64,000 nucleotides of DNA from Pantoea phytobeneficialis (GTDB taxonomy: Bacteria; Pseudomonadota; Gammaproteobacteria; Enterobacterales; Enterobacteriaceae), in the NCBI RefSeq assembly GCF_009728735.1, contig NZ_CP024636.1, forward strand, positions 1,243,621 to 1,307,620, written 5' to 3'. Made by a program: the position numbers and the translations under genes. The notes under the pieces are model-generated. The model was not told the origin of the DNA, ran no database searches, and saw only the letters and a program-made list of their open reading frames with translations. This document shows positions 20,584 to 30,167 of the stretch, one piece after another (position 1 is the stretch's first letter; the number at the start of each line of letters is the position of its first letter).

Positions 20584-22155
20584 ATGTTAGATATTGTCGA
20601 GCTGTCGCGTTTACAGTTTGCTCTGACGGCGATGTACCATTTCCTGTTCGTGCCATTAACGCTGGGTATGGCGTTTCTGTTGGCGATCATGGAAACCGTA
20701 TACGTCCTGACGGGGAAACAAATTTATAAAGATATGACCAAATTCTGGGGCAAGTTGTTTGGTATCAACTTTGCCCTGGGTGTGGCGACCGGTCTGACCA
20801 TGGAGTTTCAGTTCGGTACCAACTGGTCTTATTACTCACATTACGTCGGCGATATCTTTGGTGCGCCGCTGGCCATCGAAGGCCTGATGGCGTTCTTCCT
20901 TGAATCTACCTTTGTCGGCCTGTTCTTCTTCGGCTGGGATCGCCTCGGTAAGGTACAACACCTGACGGTGACCTGGCTGGTGGCGCTGGGTTCGAACATG
21001 TCAGCGCTGTGGATCCTCGTGGCGAACGGCTGGATGCAAAACCCGATTGCCTCTGAGTTCAACTTCGAAACCATGCGTATGGAGATGGTGAGCTTCTCCG
21101 AACTGGTGCTCAACCCGGTGGCGCAGGTGAAATTCGTGCACACGGTGGCAGCCGGTTACACCGCAGGGGCGATGTTTATCCTCGGTATCAGCTCATGGTA
21201 TCTGTTGAAAGGGCGTGACATTGCTTTCGCTAAGCGCTCCTTCGCGATTGCCGCCAGCTTCGGTATGGCTGCGGTGCTCTCCGTTATCGTACTGGGTGAT
21301 GAATCCGGCTATGAAATGGGTGATGTGCAGAAAACCAAACTGGCTGCCATCGAAGCGGAATGGGAAACGCAACCTGCGCCTGCCTCCTTTACCTTGTTCG
21401 GTATTCCAGATCAGGACGCGCAGCAAAACAGATACGCTATCCAGATTCCTTATCTGCTCGGTTTGATAGCCACTCGTTCGGTGGATACGCCGGTTACCGG
21501 CCTGAAAGAGTTGCTGGCGCAGCATGAAGTGCGTATCCGTAACGGTATGAAGGCCTATGCGTTACTCAACGAATTGCGTGCAGGTAGCAAGGATCCGGCA
21601 GTGCGTACCGCTTTTGAGCAAAGCAAACAGGATCTCGGTTATGGCTTGCTGCTGAAGCGTTATACCCCGGACGTGGCTAACGCTACCGAAGCGCAGATTC
21701 AGAAAGCGACGGCGGACTCGATCCCTCGCGTCGCACCGCTCTATTTTGCCTTCCGTATCATGGTGCTATGCGGCGTGCTGCTGCTGGCAATCATTGCGTT
21801 GTCGTTCCTGAGTGTGATCCGCAATCGCATCGGCAAGTGGCCGTGGCTGCTTAAAGCGGCACTGTATGGCATCCCACTGCCGTGGATCGCCATCGAATCA
21901 GGTTGGTTTGTCGCGGAATATGGTCGTCAACCTTGGGCGGTCGGTGAGGTGTTGCCGACGGCAGTGGCGAACTCTTCGCTGACTACTGGTGACGTGCTGT
22001 TCTCCATGATTCTGATATGCGGTCTGTACACCCTGTTCCTGGTGGCGGAGATGTATTTGATGTTCAAATTTGCCCGCCTTGGTCCAAGCAGCCTGAAAAC
22101 GGGCCGCTACCACCATGAGCAGATTGGCTCATCGACTCAACCGGCGCGTGGATAA
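20584..22155 (+). CDS. cydA: Cytochrome bd-I ubiquinol oxidase subunit I
   Basis: CydA is the catalytic, haem-bearing subunit of the high-affinity terminal oxidase in the inner membrane. It oxidises ubiquinol and reduces oxygen to water. The 523-residue protein begins [20 protein letters not shown], giving the haem b595 ligand His19. It also has GFDYR-independent CydA hallmarks: [38 protein letters not shown] and the long quinol-binding loop (about 240-330) with KLAAIEAEW. Length is that of the long-Q-loop enzymes (E. coli 522). It is first in cydABX-ybgE. Confidence 0.98.
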   Translation: MLDIVELSRLQFALTAMYHFLFVPLTLGMAFLLAIMETVYVLTGKQIYKDMTKFWGKLFGINFALGVATGLTMEFQFGTNWSYYSHYVGDIFGAPLAIEGLMAFFLESTFVGLFFFGWDRLGKVQHLTVTWLVALGSNMSALWILVANGWMQNPIASEFNFETMRMEMVSFSELVLNPVAQVKFVHTVAAGYTAGAMFILGISSWYLLKGRDIAFAKRSFAIAASFGMAAVLSVIVLGDESGYEMGDVQKTKLAAIEAEWETQPAPASFTLFGIPDQDAQQNRYAIQIPYLLGLIATRSVDTPVTGLKELLAQHEVRIRNGMKAYALLNELRAGSKDPAVRTAFEQSKQDLGYGLLLKRYTPDVANATEAQIQKATADSIPRVAPLYFAFRIMVLCGVLLLAIIALSFLSVIRNRIGKWPWLLKAALYGIPLPWIAIESGWFVAEYGRQPWAVGEVLPTAVANSSLTTGDVLFSMILICGLYTLFLVAEMYLMFKFARLGPSSLKTGRYHHEQIGSSTQPARG

Positions 22156-22166
22156 GGAGAGCTACC

Positions 22167-23306
22167 ATGTTTGATTATGAAGTGTTGCGATTTATCTGGT
22201 GGCTGCTGATCGGCATTCTGCTGGTTGGGTTTGCCGTCACTGAAGGTTTCGACATGGGGGTAGGGATGCTGGTCCGTATTATGGGCCGCACCGATACCGA
22301 ACGTCGCGTAATGATCAACACCATTGCCCCGCACTGGGATGGGAACCAGGTGTGGCTGATCACCGCAGGTGGCGCGCTTTTCGCTGCCTGGCCGATGGTG
22401 TACGCCGCCGCATTTTCTGGCTTCTATGTCGCGATGATCCTGGTGCTGTCGTCACTGTTCTTCCGTCCGGTCGGTTTTGATTACCGCTCCAAGATTGAAG
22501 ATGTGCGCTGGCGTGGCACCTGGGACTGGGGCATCTTTATCGGTAGCTTTGTACCGCCGTTGGTGATTGGCGTGGCATTCGGTAACCTGTTGCAGGGCGT
22601 ACCCTTCCACGCTGACGAATACCTGCGTCTGTTCTATACCGGCAACTTCTTCCAGCTGTTAAATCCGTTTGGCCTGCTGGCTGGCGTGATCAGTGTGGCG
22701 ATGTTCCTGGCACAGGGCGCAACTTATCTGCAAATGCGTACCACTGGCGAACTGCATGTCCGTTCACGTTCTGTTGCGCAGATCTCCGCCTTAGTGATGA
22801 TGGTGTGCTTCATTCTCGCTGGTGTGTGGGTGAAATACGGTATTGATGGTTATGTGGTGAAAAGCGTTATCGATCACCATGCGGCGTCTAACCCACTGGG
22901 TAAAGATGTGGTACGTGAAGCCGGAGCCTGGCTGGTGAACTTTGAGCAGACGCCGATCCTGTGGATCTTCCCGTTACTGGGTGTGCTGATGCCGCTGCTG
23001 ACCATCCTGTGTTCGCGTGCTGAGAAGGGTGCCTGGGCATTTATCTTCTCTTCACTGACTCTGGCGGGTGTGATCATGACGGTAGGCATTGCGATGTTCC
23101 CGTTCATCATGCCATCCAGCACCGTGCCGGGCACCAGCCTGACCATGTGGGATGCAACCTCCAGTGCGCTGACGCTGAAAATTATGACCTTTGCGGCCAT
23201 CGTGTTTGTGCCGATCATTCTGCTGTACACCACCTGGTGTTACTACAAAATGTATGGTCGCATCACCAAAGAACACATTGAGAGCAATACGCACTCCCTG
23301 TACTGA
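22167..23306 (+). CDS. cydB: Cytochrome bd-I ubiquinol oxidase subunit II
   Basis: CydB is the second integral subunit and supports assembly of the oxidase with its haem groups. The 379-residue protein has eight or nine hydrophobic helices and the signatures VGFAVTEGFDMGVGML near residue 25 and PHWDGNQVWLITAGGALFAAWP near residue 55. FFRPVGFDYRSK lies at about 105. It follows cydA by 11 bases and is followed by cydX after 15. Confidence 0.97.
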   Translation: MFDYEVLRFIWWLLIGILLVGFAVTEGFDMGVGMLVRIMGRTDTERRVMINTIAPHWDGNQVWLITAGGALFAAWPMVYAAAFSGFYVAMILVLSSLFFRPVGFDYRSKIEDVRWRGTWDWGIFIGSFVPPLVIGVAFGNLLQGVPFHADEYLRLFYTGNFFQLLNPFGLLAGVISVAMFLAQGATYLQMRTTGELHVRSRSVAQISALVMMVCFILAGVWVKYGIDGYVVKSVIDHHAASNPLGKDVVREAGAWLVNFEQTPILWIFPLLGVLMPLLTILCSRAEKGAWAFIFSSLTLAGVIMTVGIAMFPFIMPSSTVPGTSLTMWDATSSALTLKIMTFAAIVFVPIILLYTTWCYYKMYGRITKEHIESNTHSLY

Positions 23307-23321
23307 TTAAGGAGAAAGAGC

Positions 23322-23435
23322 ATGTGGTATTTTGCCTGGATACTTGGCACCCTGCTGGCTTGTTCGTTCGGTGTGATCGCGGCACTGGCGCTGGAGCGTG
23401 CGGAAGAAGCCGCAGCAAAGGGTGATAAAGCCTGA
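23322..23435 (+). CDS. cydX: Cytochrome bd-I accessory subunit CydX
   Basis: A 37-residue single-helix membrane protein needed for stability of the CydAB oxidase. It begins MWYFAWILGTLLACSFGVI and ends in a short charged tail, and the length is the same as E. coli CydX. A GGAGAAAGAG ribosome site precedes the ATG at 23322. The TGA stop overlaps the ybgE start by one base. It is easily missed by gene finders because of its size. Confidence 0.96.
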   Translation: MWYFAWILGTLLACSFGVIAALALERAEEAAAKGDKA

Positions 23436-23728
23436 TGCGCGGATTGTTTCAGACACTGTATCGTCTGATGGATAAGGGCCCGTTGCGGGCCCTTTCACTA
23501 TTGCTGGCCCTATGGCTGGCGGGGTGTGTGTTCTGGGATCCGTCGCGCTTCGCGGCGAAGACCAGCGCTCTCTCTGTCTGGCATGGACTGGTGCTGATTT
23601 GGGCGGTATGTACTGGCGTGATTCATGGTACCGGGTTCCGTCCTCAGCGCTTGCGTTGGCAAGCGTTGTTCACACCGTTACCGGCAATGGTCGTGTTGGC
23701 GGCGGGAATCATCTGGTTTTACCGTTAA
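23435..23728 (+). CDS. ybgE: YbgE, cyd operon protein
   Basis: A 97-residue inner-membrane protein with three hydrophobic stretches (about 20-34, 48-63 and 79-95). It belongs to the YbgE family, which almost always follows cydX. Its function is unknown; a role near cytochrome bd is assumed from position. It shares one base with cydX. No hairpin with a T-run was found before ybgC, so read-through into the tol genes is possible. Confidence 0.88.
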   Translation: MRGLFQTLYRLMDKGPLRALSLLLALWLAGCVFWDPSRFAAKTSALSVWHGLVLIWAVCTGVIHGTGFRPQRLRWQALFTPLPAMVVLAAGIIWFYR

Positions 23729-23936
23729 GTCAACGATCAGGACGAATGTTGTCCTTTTTCTGTAGAAATTTCAGGCGCTGGTGTGAGGTTATGTCAGCGC
23801 CTGGTCAAGAAACCTGCCAAAAATCCTTCCGATTGTTACCGTGTGATAATTATTTTCTCGCGGCGTCAGCGGGCCATTCCCAAGCTGATCTCACTTGCGT
23901 ATAGTAGCAACGTTTAAAATGATACCGGGATGTAGA

Positions 23937-25024
<1,088 letters not shown>

Positions 25025-25037
25025 GTCGAGGTAAACG

Positions 25038-25466
25038 ATGGCCAGAACCCGTGGTCGCGGACGCCGCGACCTTAAGTCGGAAATCAACATCGTTCCACTC
25101 CTGGACGTGCTGCTGGTGCTGCTGCTGATTTTTATGGCAACCGCGCCGATCATTACCCAAAGTGTGGAAGTGGATCTGCCGGATGCGACTGATTCAAAAA
25201 CAGTTTCCAGCGATGATAATCCGCCGGTGATTGTCGAAGTTTCCGGGGTAGGGCAGTACAGCCTGGTGGTGGATCACGATCGTATGAACCAACTGCCTCC
25301 TGAGCAAGTGGTGAGCGAAGCGCAGCGCCGACTGGAAGCCAATCCGAAGACTGTTTTTCTGATCGGTGGTGCGAAAGATGTGCCTTACGACGAAATCATC
25401 AAGGCGCTTAACCTGCTGCATCAGGCTGGCGTGAAATCTGTCGGTTTGATGACGCAGCCGATTTAA
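25038..25466 (+). CDS. tolR: Tol-Pal system protein TolR
   Basis: The ExbD-like partner of TolQ, 142 residues: a short cytoplasmic tail, one transmembrane helix (about 17-37) and a periplasmic domain. The helix contains the essential proton-carrying Asp in INIVPLLDVLLVLLLIFM. It lies 13 bases after tolQ with GAGGTAAACG before the start. Confidence 0.97.
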   Translation: MARTRGRGRRDLKSEINIVPLLDVLLVLLLIFMATAPIITQSVEVDLPDATDSKTVSSDDNPPVIVEVSGVGQYSLVVDHDRMNQLPPEQVVSEAQRRLEANPKTVFLIGGAKDVPYDEIIKALNLLHQAGVKSVGLMTQPI

Positions 25467-25491
25467 AGCGAACCGTTTTTGGGAACCGAGA

Positions 25492-26751
25492 GTGTCGAAG
25501 GCAACCGAGCAAAACGAGAAGTTAAAACGCGCGATAATCATTTCGGTGATTCTGCACATCGTGTTGATCGCCTTGCTGATTTGGAGCTCGTTTAACGAAA
25601 AAATCGAATCCAGCGGCGGTGGCGGCGGTAGCGATATCGACGCGGTAATGGTCGACCCGGGTGCCGTGGTCGATCAATACAATCGTCAGCAGAATCAACA
25701 AAGCGATAGCAAGCGTGCCGAGCAGCAGCGCGAGAAACAGGCGCAGCAGCAGGCTGAAGAGTTGCAACAGAAGCAGGCCGCCGAACAACAGCGTCTGAAA
25801 GAGCTGGAGAAAGAGCGTTTGCAGGCGCAACAGGAAGCCAAAGAGCAGGCGAAACAGCAGGCCGAGCAGCAGAAAGCGGCTGAAGCGGCGGCAAAACAGG
25901 CGCAGGAAGAACAGAAAGCGGCTGAAGCGGCAGCGGCGAAAGCCAAAGCCGACGCTAAAGCGCAGGCCGATGCACAGGCAAAAGCGGCGGCAGAAGCTCA
26001 GGCGAAAGCCGCTGCTGAAGCGAAGCAGGCAGCAGCTGAAGCGAAGAAACAGGCTGAGCAAGAGGCGAAGGCGGCAGCAGCCGAAGCGGCGAAAGAGAAA
26101 GCGGCGCAGGAAGCGAAAGCAGCGGCTCAGGCGAAAGCCAAAGCGGATGCCGAAGCGAAAGCGCAGGCCGCGGCCGATGCCAAGGCAAAAGCCGCGCAGG
26201 AAGCCAAAGAGAAAGCGGCTGAAGACGCGAAAGCTAAGGCTGCGGCTGAGGCGAAAGAAAAAGCCGAAGCAGCAGCGAAAGCGAAGGCGGATGCCGCGGC
26301 GAAAGCCAAAGCAGCAGCTGACGCGAAGAAGAAAGCAGCTGCCGAAGCGGCGAAGAATGAAAACGCTGTTGATGATCTGCTGGGTGGTCTTTCATCCGGT
26401 AAGAATGCACCGAAAAGTGGGAACGCTTCCGGTGGCGGGGCTGCGGCTGGACAAGGTAATCAGAAGAAAGCCGGTGCTTCAGGAGCCGAAATTAACTCCT
26501 ATATGGGTCAGGTTGTGGCAGCAATTCAGAGCCGTTTCTATGATGCTGATTCCTACAAAGGTAAAGAGTGTAACCTGCGCATCAAGCTGGCTCCGGATGG
26601 CTTGCTGATTGATGTGAGGGCGGAGGGTGGCGATCCTGCGTTGTGTCAGGCGGCAGTCTCGGCGGCGAAACAAGCACGCATACCGAAGCCACCTTCACAG
26701 GCGGTGTATGAGGTGTTCAAAAACGCACCAATGGATTTCAAACCTCAGTAA
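25492..26751 (+). CDS. tolA: Tol-Pal system protein TolA
   Basis: TolA spans the periplasm and links the TolQR motor to TolB-Pal at the outer membrane. It is also used by some colicins and phages. The 419-residue chain has an N-terminal anchor helix (about 14-33) and a Gly-rich hinge. A very long Ala/Lys/Glu/Gln helical domain follows (about 60-290). The globular C-terminal domain ends in PPSQAVYEVFKNAPMDFKPQ. The start is GTG 25492, as in E. coli. The low-complexity coding DNA is expected to vary in length between strains. Confidence 0.96.
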   Translation: MSKATEQNEKLKRAIIISVILHIVLIALLIWSSFNEKIESSGGGGGSDIDAVMVDPGAVVDQYNRQQNQQSDSKRAEQQREKQAQQQAEELQQKQAAEQQRLKELEKERLQAQQEAKEQAKQQAEQQKAAEAAAKQAQEEQKAAEAAAAKAKADAKAQADAQAKAAAEAQAKAAAEAKQAAAEAKKQAEQEAKAAAAEAAKEKAAQEAKAAAQAKAKADAEAKAQAAADAKAKAAQEAKEKAAEDAKAKAAAEAKEKAEAAAKAKADAAAKAKAAADAKKKAAAEAAKNENAVDDLLGGLSSGKNAPKSGNASGGGAAAGQGNQKKAGASGAEINSYMGQVVAAIQSRFYDADSYKGKECNLRIKLAPDGLLIDVRAEGGDPALCQAAVSAAKQARIPKPPSQAVYEVFKNAPMDFKPQ

Positions 26752-26867
26752 TGCAGTAACATACGGCAGGTTGAACTAAGGTTAGCTTGCCGTATTCTAT
26801 GAGTACCCGTGTTTTTTCAGGAACAGTGCGAATTATCATGAACTCAGGTTCAGATAAGGGAGAAAAG

Positions 26868-28163
26868 ATGAAGCAGGCACTTCGTGTAACCTTAGGTTTT
26901 TTTGTACTGCTGTGGGCGGCCATGCTGCACGCGGAAGTACGCATTGAAATTACGCAGGGCGTGAATACCGCACGTCCTATTGGTGTGGTTCCTTTCCAGT
27001 GGGCCGGTCCGGGCGCTGCACCAGAAGATATTGGTGGCATTGTCGCAGCAGACTTGCGTAACAGCGGTAAATTCAATCCGCTGGATCGCTCACGTCTGCC
27101 GCAGCAGCCGACCAGCGCACAGCAGGTTCAGCCTGCCGCCTGGAGCGCACTGGGTATCGACGCTGTCGTGGTAGGTCAGGTCACCCCGAATGCCGATGGC
27201 AGCTACCAGATCGCTTACCAACTGGTGGATACCGGTGGTGCACCGGGCACGGTACTGGCGCAGAACTCTTACAAAGTGACGAAGCAGTGGCTGCGTTATG
27301 CCGCACACACTGCCAGTGACGAAGTGTTTGAGAAGCTGACCGGTATCAAAGGTGCCTTCCGTACCCGTATCGCGTACGTGGTACAGACCAACGGTGGTCA
27401 GTTCCCGTATGAACTTCGCGTTTCTGATTACGATGGTTACAACCAGTTTGTGGTGCATCGTTCGCCGGAACCGTTGATGTCACCGGCCTGGTCGCCGGAC
27501 GGCAGCAAATTGGCTTATGTGACCTTTGAAAGCGGTAAATCTGCGCTGGTAGTGCAGACGCTGGCAAATGGTGCGATTCGCCAGGTGGCTTCTTTCCCGC
27601 GCCACAACGGTGCGCCAGCCTTCTCGCCGGATGGTTCTAAACTGGCATTTGCCCTGTCTAAAACCGGTAGCTTGAATCTGTATGTGATGGACCTGGGTTC
27701 AGGTCAGATTCGTCAGATTACCGATGGGCGTTACAACAGCACCGAACCCACTTGGTTCCCGGATAGCCAGACCCTGGCTTACACCTCGGATCAGGCCGGT
27801 GCGCCACAGATTTACAAAATTGGCATTAACGGCGGTGCGCCACAACGTATTACCTGGGAAGGTTCACAGAACCAGGATGCGGATGTGTCTGCCGACGGTA
27901 AAACAATGGTGATGATCAGCAGCGCCGGTGGTGCTCAGCATGTCGCCAAACAGGATCTGGAAACGGGAGCCGTTCAAACGTTAACGGACACGTTCCTGGA
28001 TGAGACGCCAAGTCTGGCTCCTAACGGCACGATGGTAATCTATAGCTCTACTCAGGGGATGGGTTCCGTGTTGCAGTTGGTTTCAACCGATGGGCGTTTC
28101 AAAGCGCGTCTTCCGGCAACTGATGGACAGGTAAAATCACCTGCCTGGTCGCCGTATCTGTGA
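26868..28163 (+). CDS. tolB: Tol-Pal system beta-propeller protein TolB
   Basis: A periplasmic protein with an N-terminal mixed domain and a six-bladed beta-propeller that binds Pal and TolA. From ATG 26868 it is 431 residues, begins with a signal peptide (about 1-22, ending MLHA before EVRIEI), and has repeated SPDGSKLA/F propeller motifs. An open frame begins at 26787, but 26868 follows AAGGGAG and matches the E. coli N-terminus. There are 116 bases between tolA and this start. Confidence 0.96.
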   Translation: MKQALRVTLGFFVLLWAAMLHAEVRIEITQGVNTARPIGVVPFQWAGPGAAPEDIGGIVAADLRNSGKFNPLDRSRLPQQPTSAQQVQPAAWSALGIDAVVVGQVTPNADGSYQIAYQLVDTGGAPGTVLAQNSYKVTKQWLRYAAHTASDEVFEKLTGIKGAFRTRIAYVVQTNGGQFPYELRVSDYDGYNQFVVHRSPEPLMSPAWSPDGSKLAYVTFESGKSALVVQTLANGAIRQVASFPRHNGAPAFSPDGSKLAFALSKTGSLNLYVMDLGSGQIRQITDGRYNSTEPTWFPDSQTLAYTSDQAGAPQIYKIGINGGAPQRITWEGSQNQDADVSADGKTMVMISSAGGAQHVAKQDLETGAVQTLTDTFLDETPSLAPNGTMVIYSSTQGMGSVLQLVSTDGRFKARLPATDGQVKSPAWSPYL

Positions 28164-28227
28164 TGCATCAATCCCCTGCTGAGGTGGGGGATCATATGTA
28201 TGGCAAACAAAATAATAGGATAAAGAA

Positions 28228-28740
28228 ATGCAACTGAACAAAGTGCTGAAGGGTTTGATGCTGGCTCTGCCGGTTATCGCAGTGGCTGCATGTAGCTCTC
28301 ACAAAAACAACAACAACGACCAGACTGGTATGGGTGCTGATGGCGCTTACGGTTCTGGCCAGAACGGTAACATGTCTTCTGACGAGCAGGCACGTCTGCA
28401 AATGCAGCAGCTGCAGCAGAACAACATCGTTTACTTCGGTCTGGACAAGTATGACGTGCAGTCTGAGTACGCTCAGATGCTGGATCAGCACGCTGCTTTC
28501 CTGCGTAGCAACCCGTCTTACAAAGTGACCATCGAAGGTCATGCGGATGAGCGCGGTACGCCGGAATACAACATCGCCTTGGGCGAGCGTCGTGCTAACG
28601 CAGTGAAAATGTACCTGCAGGGTAAAGGCGTGTCAGCTGATCAGATGTCTATCGTTTCTTACGGTAAAGAGAAGCCGGCAGTTCTGGGTCACGACGAAGC
28701 GGCTTACGCTAAAAACCGTCGTGCCGTTCTGGTTTACTAA
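28228..28740 (+). CDS. pal: Peptidoglycan-associated lipoprotein Pal
   Basis: Pal anchors the outer membrane to peptidoglycan and is pulled inward by TolA through TolB during division. The 170-residue precursor has a lipoprotein signal with lipidated Cys22 in [12 protein letters not shown] disordered Asn/Gly tether is followed by an OmpA-like domain with [26 protein letters not shown], which binds diaminopimelate. It lies 64 bases after tolB. Confidence 0.98.
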   Translation: MQLNKVLKGLMLALPVIAVAACSSHKNNNNDQTGMGADGAYGSGQNGNMSSDEQARLQMQQLQQNNIVYFGLDKYDVQSEYAQMLDQHAAFLRSNPSYKVTIEGHADERGTPEYNIALGERRANAVKMYLQGKGVSADQMSIVSYGKEKPAVLGHDEAAYAKNRRAVLVY

Positions 28741-28749
28741 GATAATCAC

Positions 28750-29556
28750 ATGATGAGTAACTTCAGACTTCATCTCTTGAGTCTGTCGTTACTGGTTGGT
28801 GTAGCGGCCCCCTGGGCCGCTAATGCCCAGGCGTCAATCAGTAGCGTTGGCTCAGGCTCGGTCGAAGACCGTGTCACCACTCTTGAACGAATCTCCAATG
28901 CCCAGGCTCAGCTTTTGCAGCAGTTGCAGCAGCAGATGAGTGACAACCAAAGCGATATCGATTCGCTGCGCGGGCAAATTCAGCAGAACACCTATCAGCT
29001 TAATCAGGTGATTGAACGCCAGAAGCAGATCTACCAGCAGATTGACAGTTTGAGCAGCGGTAATAATGGTGCTCAGGCCAGCGGTGGTGGTGATGCAGCG
29101 GCAGCCGCCGGTGGTGCTGATGCTGGTGCTGCCACCGCAGGCAGCAGTGACAGCGCAGCAACCGCAGCGCCGACACAAAGCGGTGATGCTAACAGCGACT
29201 ACAATGCCGCTGTAGCGCTGATTCTGGAGAAGAAGCAGTACGATCAGGCCATTACTGCGTTGCAGGCATGGGTGAAGCGTTATCCTGATTCGACTTACCA
29301 GCCCAATGCCAATTACTGGCTGGGGCAGTTGTTTTACAACAAGGGCAAAAAGGACGATGCGGCCTATTATTTTGCCACTGTGGTAAAAAACTACCCAAAA
29401 TCGCCGAAAGCCGCAGAAGCGTTGTTTAAGGTTGGGGTGATCATGCAGGAGAAGAACGACACGGCGAAAGCTAAAGCGGTCTACCAGCAAGTGATCAAAC
29501 AATTCCCAAACAGCGAATCGGCAAAGCTGGCGCAGAAACGTCTCGCCGGGTTGTAA
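28750..29556 (+). CDS. cpoB: Cell division coordinator CpoB
   Basis: CpoB (formerly YbgF) is a periplasmic protein that couples Tol action to peptidoglycan synthesis by PBP1B at the septum. The 268-residue precursor has a signal peptide (about 1-27, ending in ANAQA), a coiled coil (about 35-95) with ERISNAQAQLLQQLQQQ, an Ala/Gly-rich linker, and C-terminal TPR repeats with NYWLGQLFYNKGKKDDAAYYF. Two ATGs occur in tandem at 28750 and 28753; either may be used. Confidence 0.95.
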   Translation: MMSNFRLHLLSLSLLVGVAAPWAANAQASISSVGSGSVEDRVTTLERISNAQAQLLQQLQQQMSDNQSDIDSLRGQIQQNTYQLNQVIERQKQIYQQIDSLSSGNNGAQASGGGDAAAAAGGADAGAATAGSSDSAATAAPTQSGDANSDYNAAVALILEKKQYDQAITALQAWVKRYPDSTYQPNANYWLGQLFYNKGKKDDAAYYFATVVKNYPKSPKAAEALFKVGVIMQEKNDTAKAKAVYQQVIKQFPNSESAKLAQKRLAGL

Positions 29557-29643
29557 TTTGTGCAGCACAGACCGGATTTCGTGTGATTTCTGGTCTGGCC
29601 GCATGAAAGGTAAGCAATTGAGTAATTTGGTGGAAAATAAGGG

Positions 29644-29671
29644 TTGCGCTACCCCGCTAAATCAGTAATAT
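29644..29671 (+). promoter_or_regulatory. tRNA-Lys promoter candidate
   Basis: TTGCGC (29644-29649) and TAATAT (29666-29671) are spaced by 16 bases, followed by a GC-rich discriminator (GCCGCCG). This is the look of a stringently controlled stable-RNA promoter, about 50 bases before the first tRNA. Confidence 0.55.
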
Positions 29672-29722
29672 ATGCCGCCGTTGCCGGGACATATCTTAAC
29701 AAGTATCGGCAGCGCTGAAGAT

Positions 29723-29798
29723 GGGTCGTTAGCTCAGTTGGTAGAGCAGTTGACTTTTAATCAATTGGTCGCAGGTTCGAATCCTGCACGACCCACCA
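29723..29798 (+). tRNA. tRNA-Lys (UUU), copy 1
   Basis: A 76-base tRNA with encoded CCA. The acceptor GGGTCGT pairs with ACGACCC, the D arm reads AGCTCAGTTGGTAGAGC, the anticodon loop is CTTTTAA (anticodon TTT) and the T arm reads GCAGGTTCGAATCCTGC. It matches E. coli tRNA-Lys. Confidence 0.99.
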
Positions 29799-29851
29799 TC
29801 TCAACCTCTAATCGGTTCAGTGTTTTCTTCAGTTTGCTTCACAACCACGAT

Positions 29852-29927
29852 GGGTCGTTAGCTCAGTTGGTAGAGCAGTTGACTTTTAATCAATTGGTCG
29901 CAGGTTCGAATCCTGCACGACCCACCA
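29852..29927 (+). tRNA. tRNA-Lys (UUU), copy 2
   Basis: Identical over all 76 bases to copy 1, 53 bases downstream. The spacers differ in sequence, so the copies form a co-transcribed array rather than a recent long duplication. Confidence 0.99.
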
Positions 29928-29960
29928 TCTGGTCACTCTGGTTGTAAGCCCTCATCGAGC

Positions 29961-30036
29961 GGGTCGTTAGCTCAGTTGGTAGAGCAGTTGACTTTTAATC
30001 AATTGGTCGCAGGTTCGAATCCTGCACGACCCACCA
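29961..30036 (+). tRNA. tRNA-Lys (UUU), copy 3
   Basis: A third identical 76-base copy, 33 bases after copy 2 and followed at once by a terminator. E. coli has tRNA-Val genes interspersed with tRNA-Lys at this place; none is seen here. Confidence 0.99.
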
Positions 30037-30044
30037 ATATGTAG

Positions 30045-30069
30045 AAAGGCGCCCTAAAGGCGCCTTTTT
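30045..30069 (+). terminator. Terminator of the tRNA-Lys array
   Basis: AAAGGCGCC (30045-30053) and GGCGCCTTT (30059-30067) form a perfect 9-bp stem with a CTAAA loop and a five-T run. Confidence 0.93.
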
Positions 30070-30089
30070 GCTTTCCCGGGATTCGGATG

Positions 30090-30167
30090 CGTAGCGGTGC
30101 GATTTATCGCGCTCTTTTATGACCGTTACGAATCATGCTTTTCTGCGCGATCAATCGCACCGCTACG
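30090..30167. repeat. REP-like inverted pair, copy 3
   Basis: The forward arm (30090-30112) reads GTAGCGGTGCGATTTATCGC, and the reverse arm (30145-30167) has CGATCAATCG and CCGCTACG. The reverse arm lies inside the 3' end of the Ada/AlkA-like gene and encodes residues of its C-terminus. Confidence 0.85.

Noticed and set aside
25860..26350. Tandem repeats in tolA as a mobile or phase-variable repeat
   Set aside because: The repetition is the expected Ala/Lys helical domain of TolA and not an exact DNA repeat array.
29672..29947. A 91-residue open frame with repeated LAQLVEQLTFNQLVAGSNPARPT
   Set aside because: It is the translation of two tRNA-Lys genes; such tRNA-derived peptides are a common false annotation.
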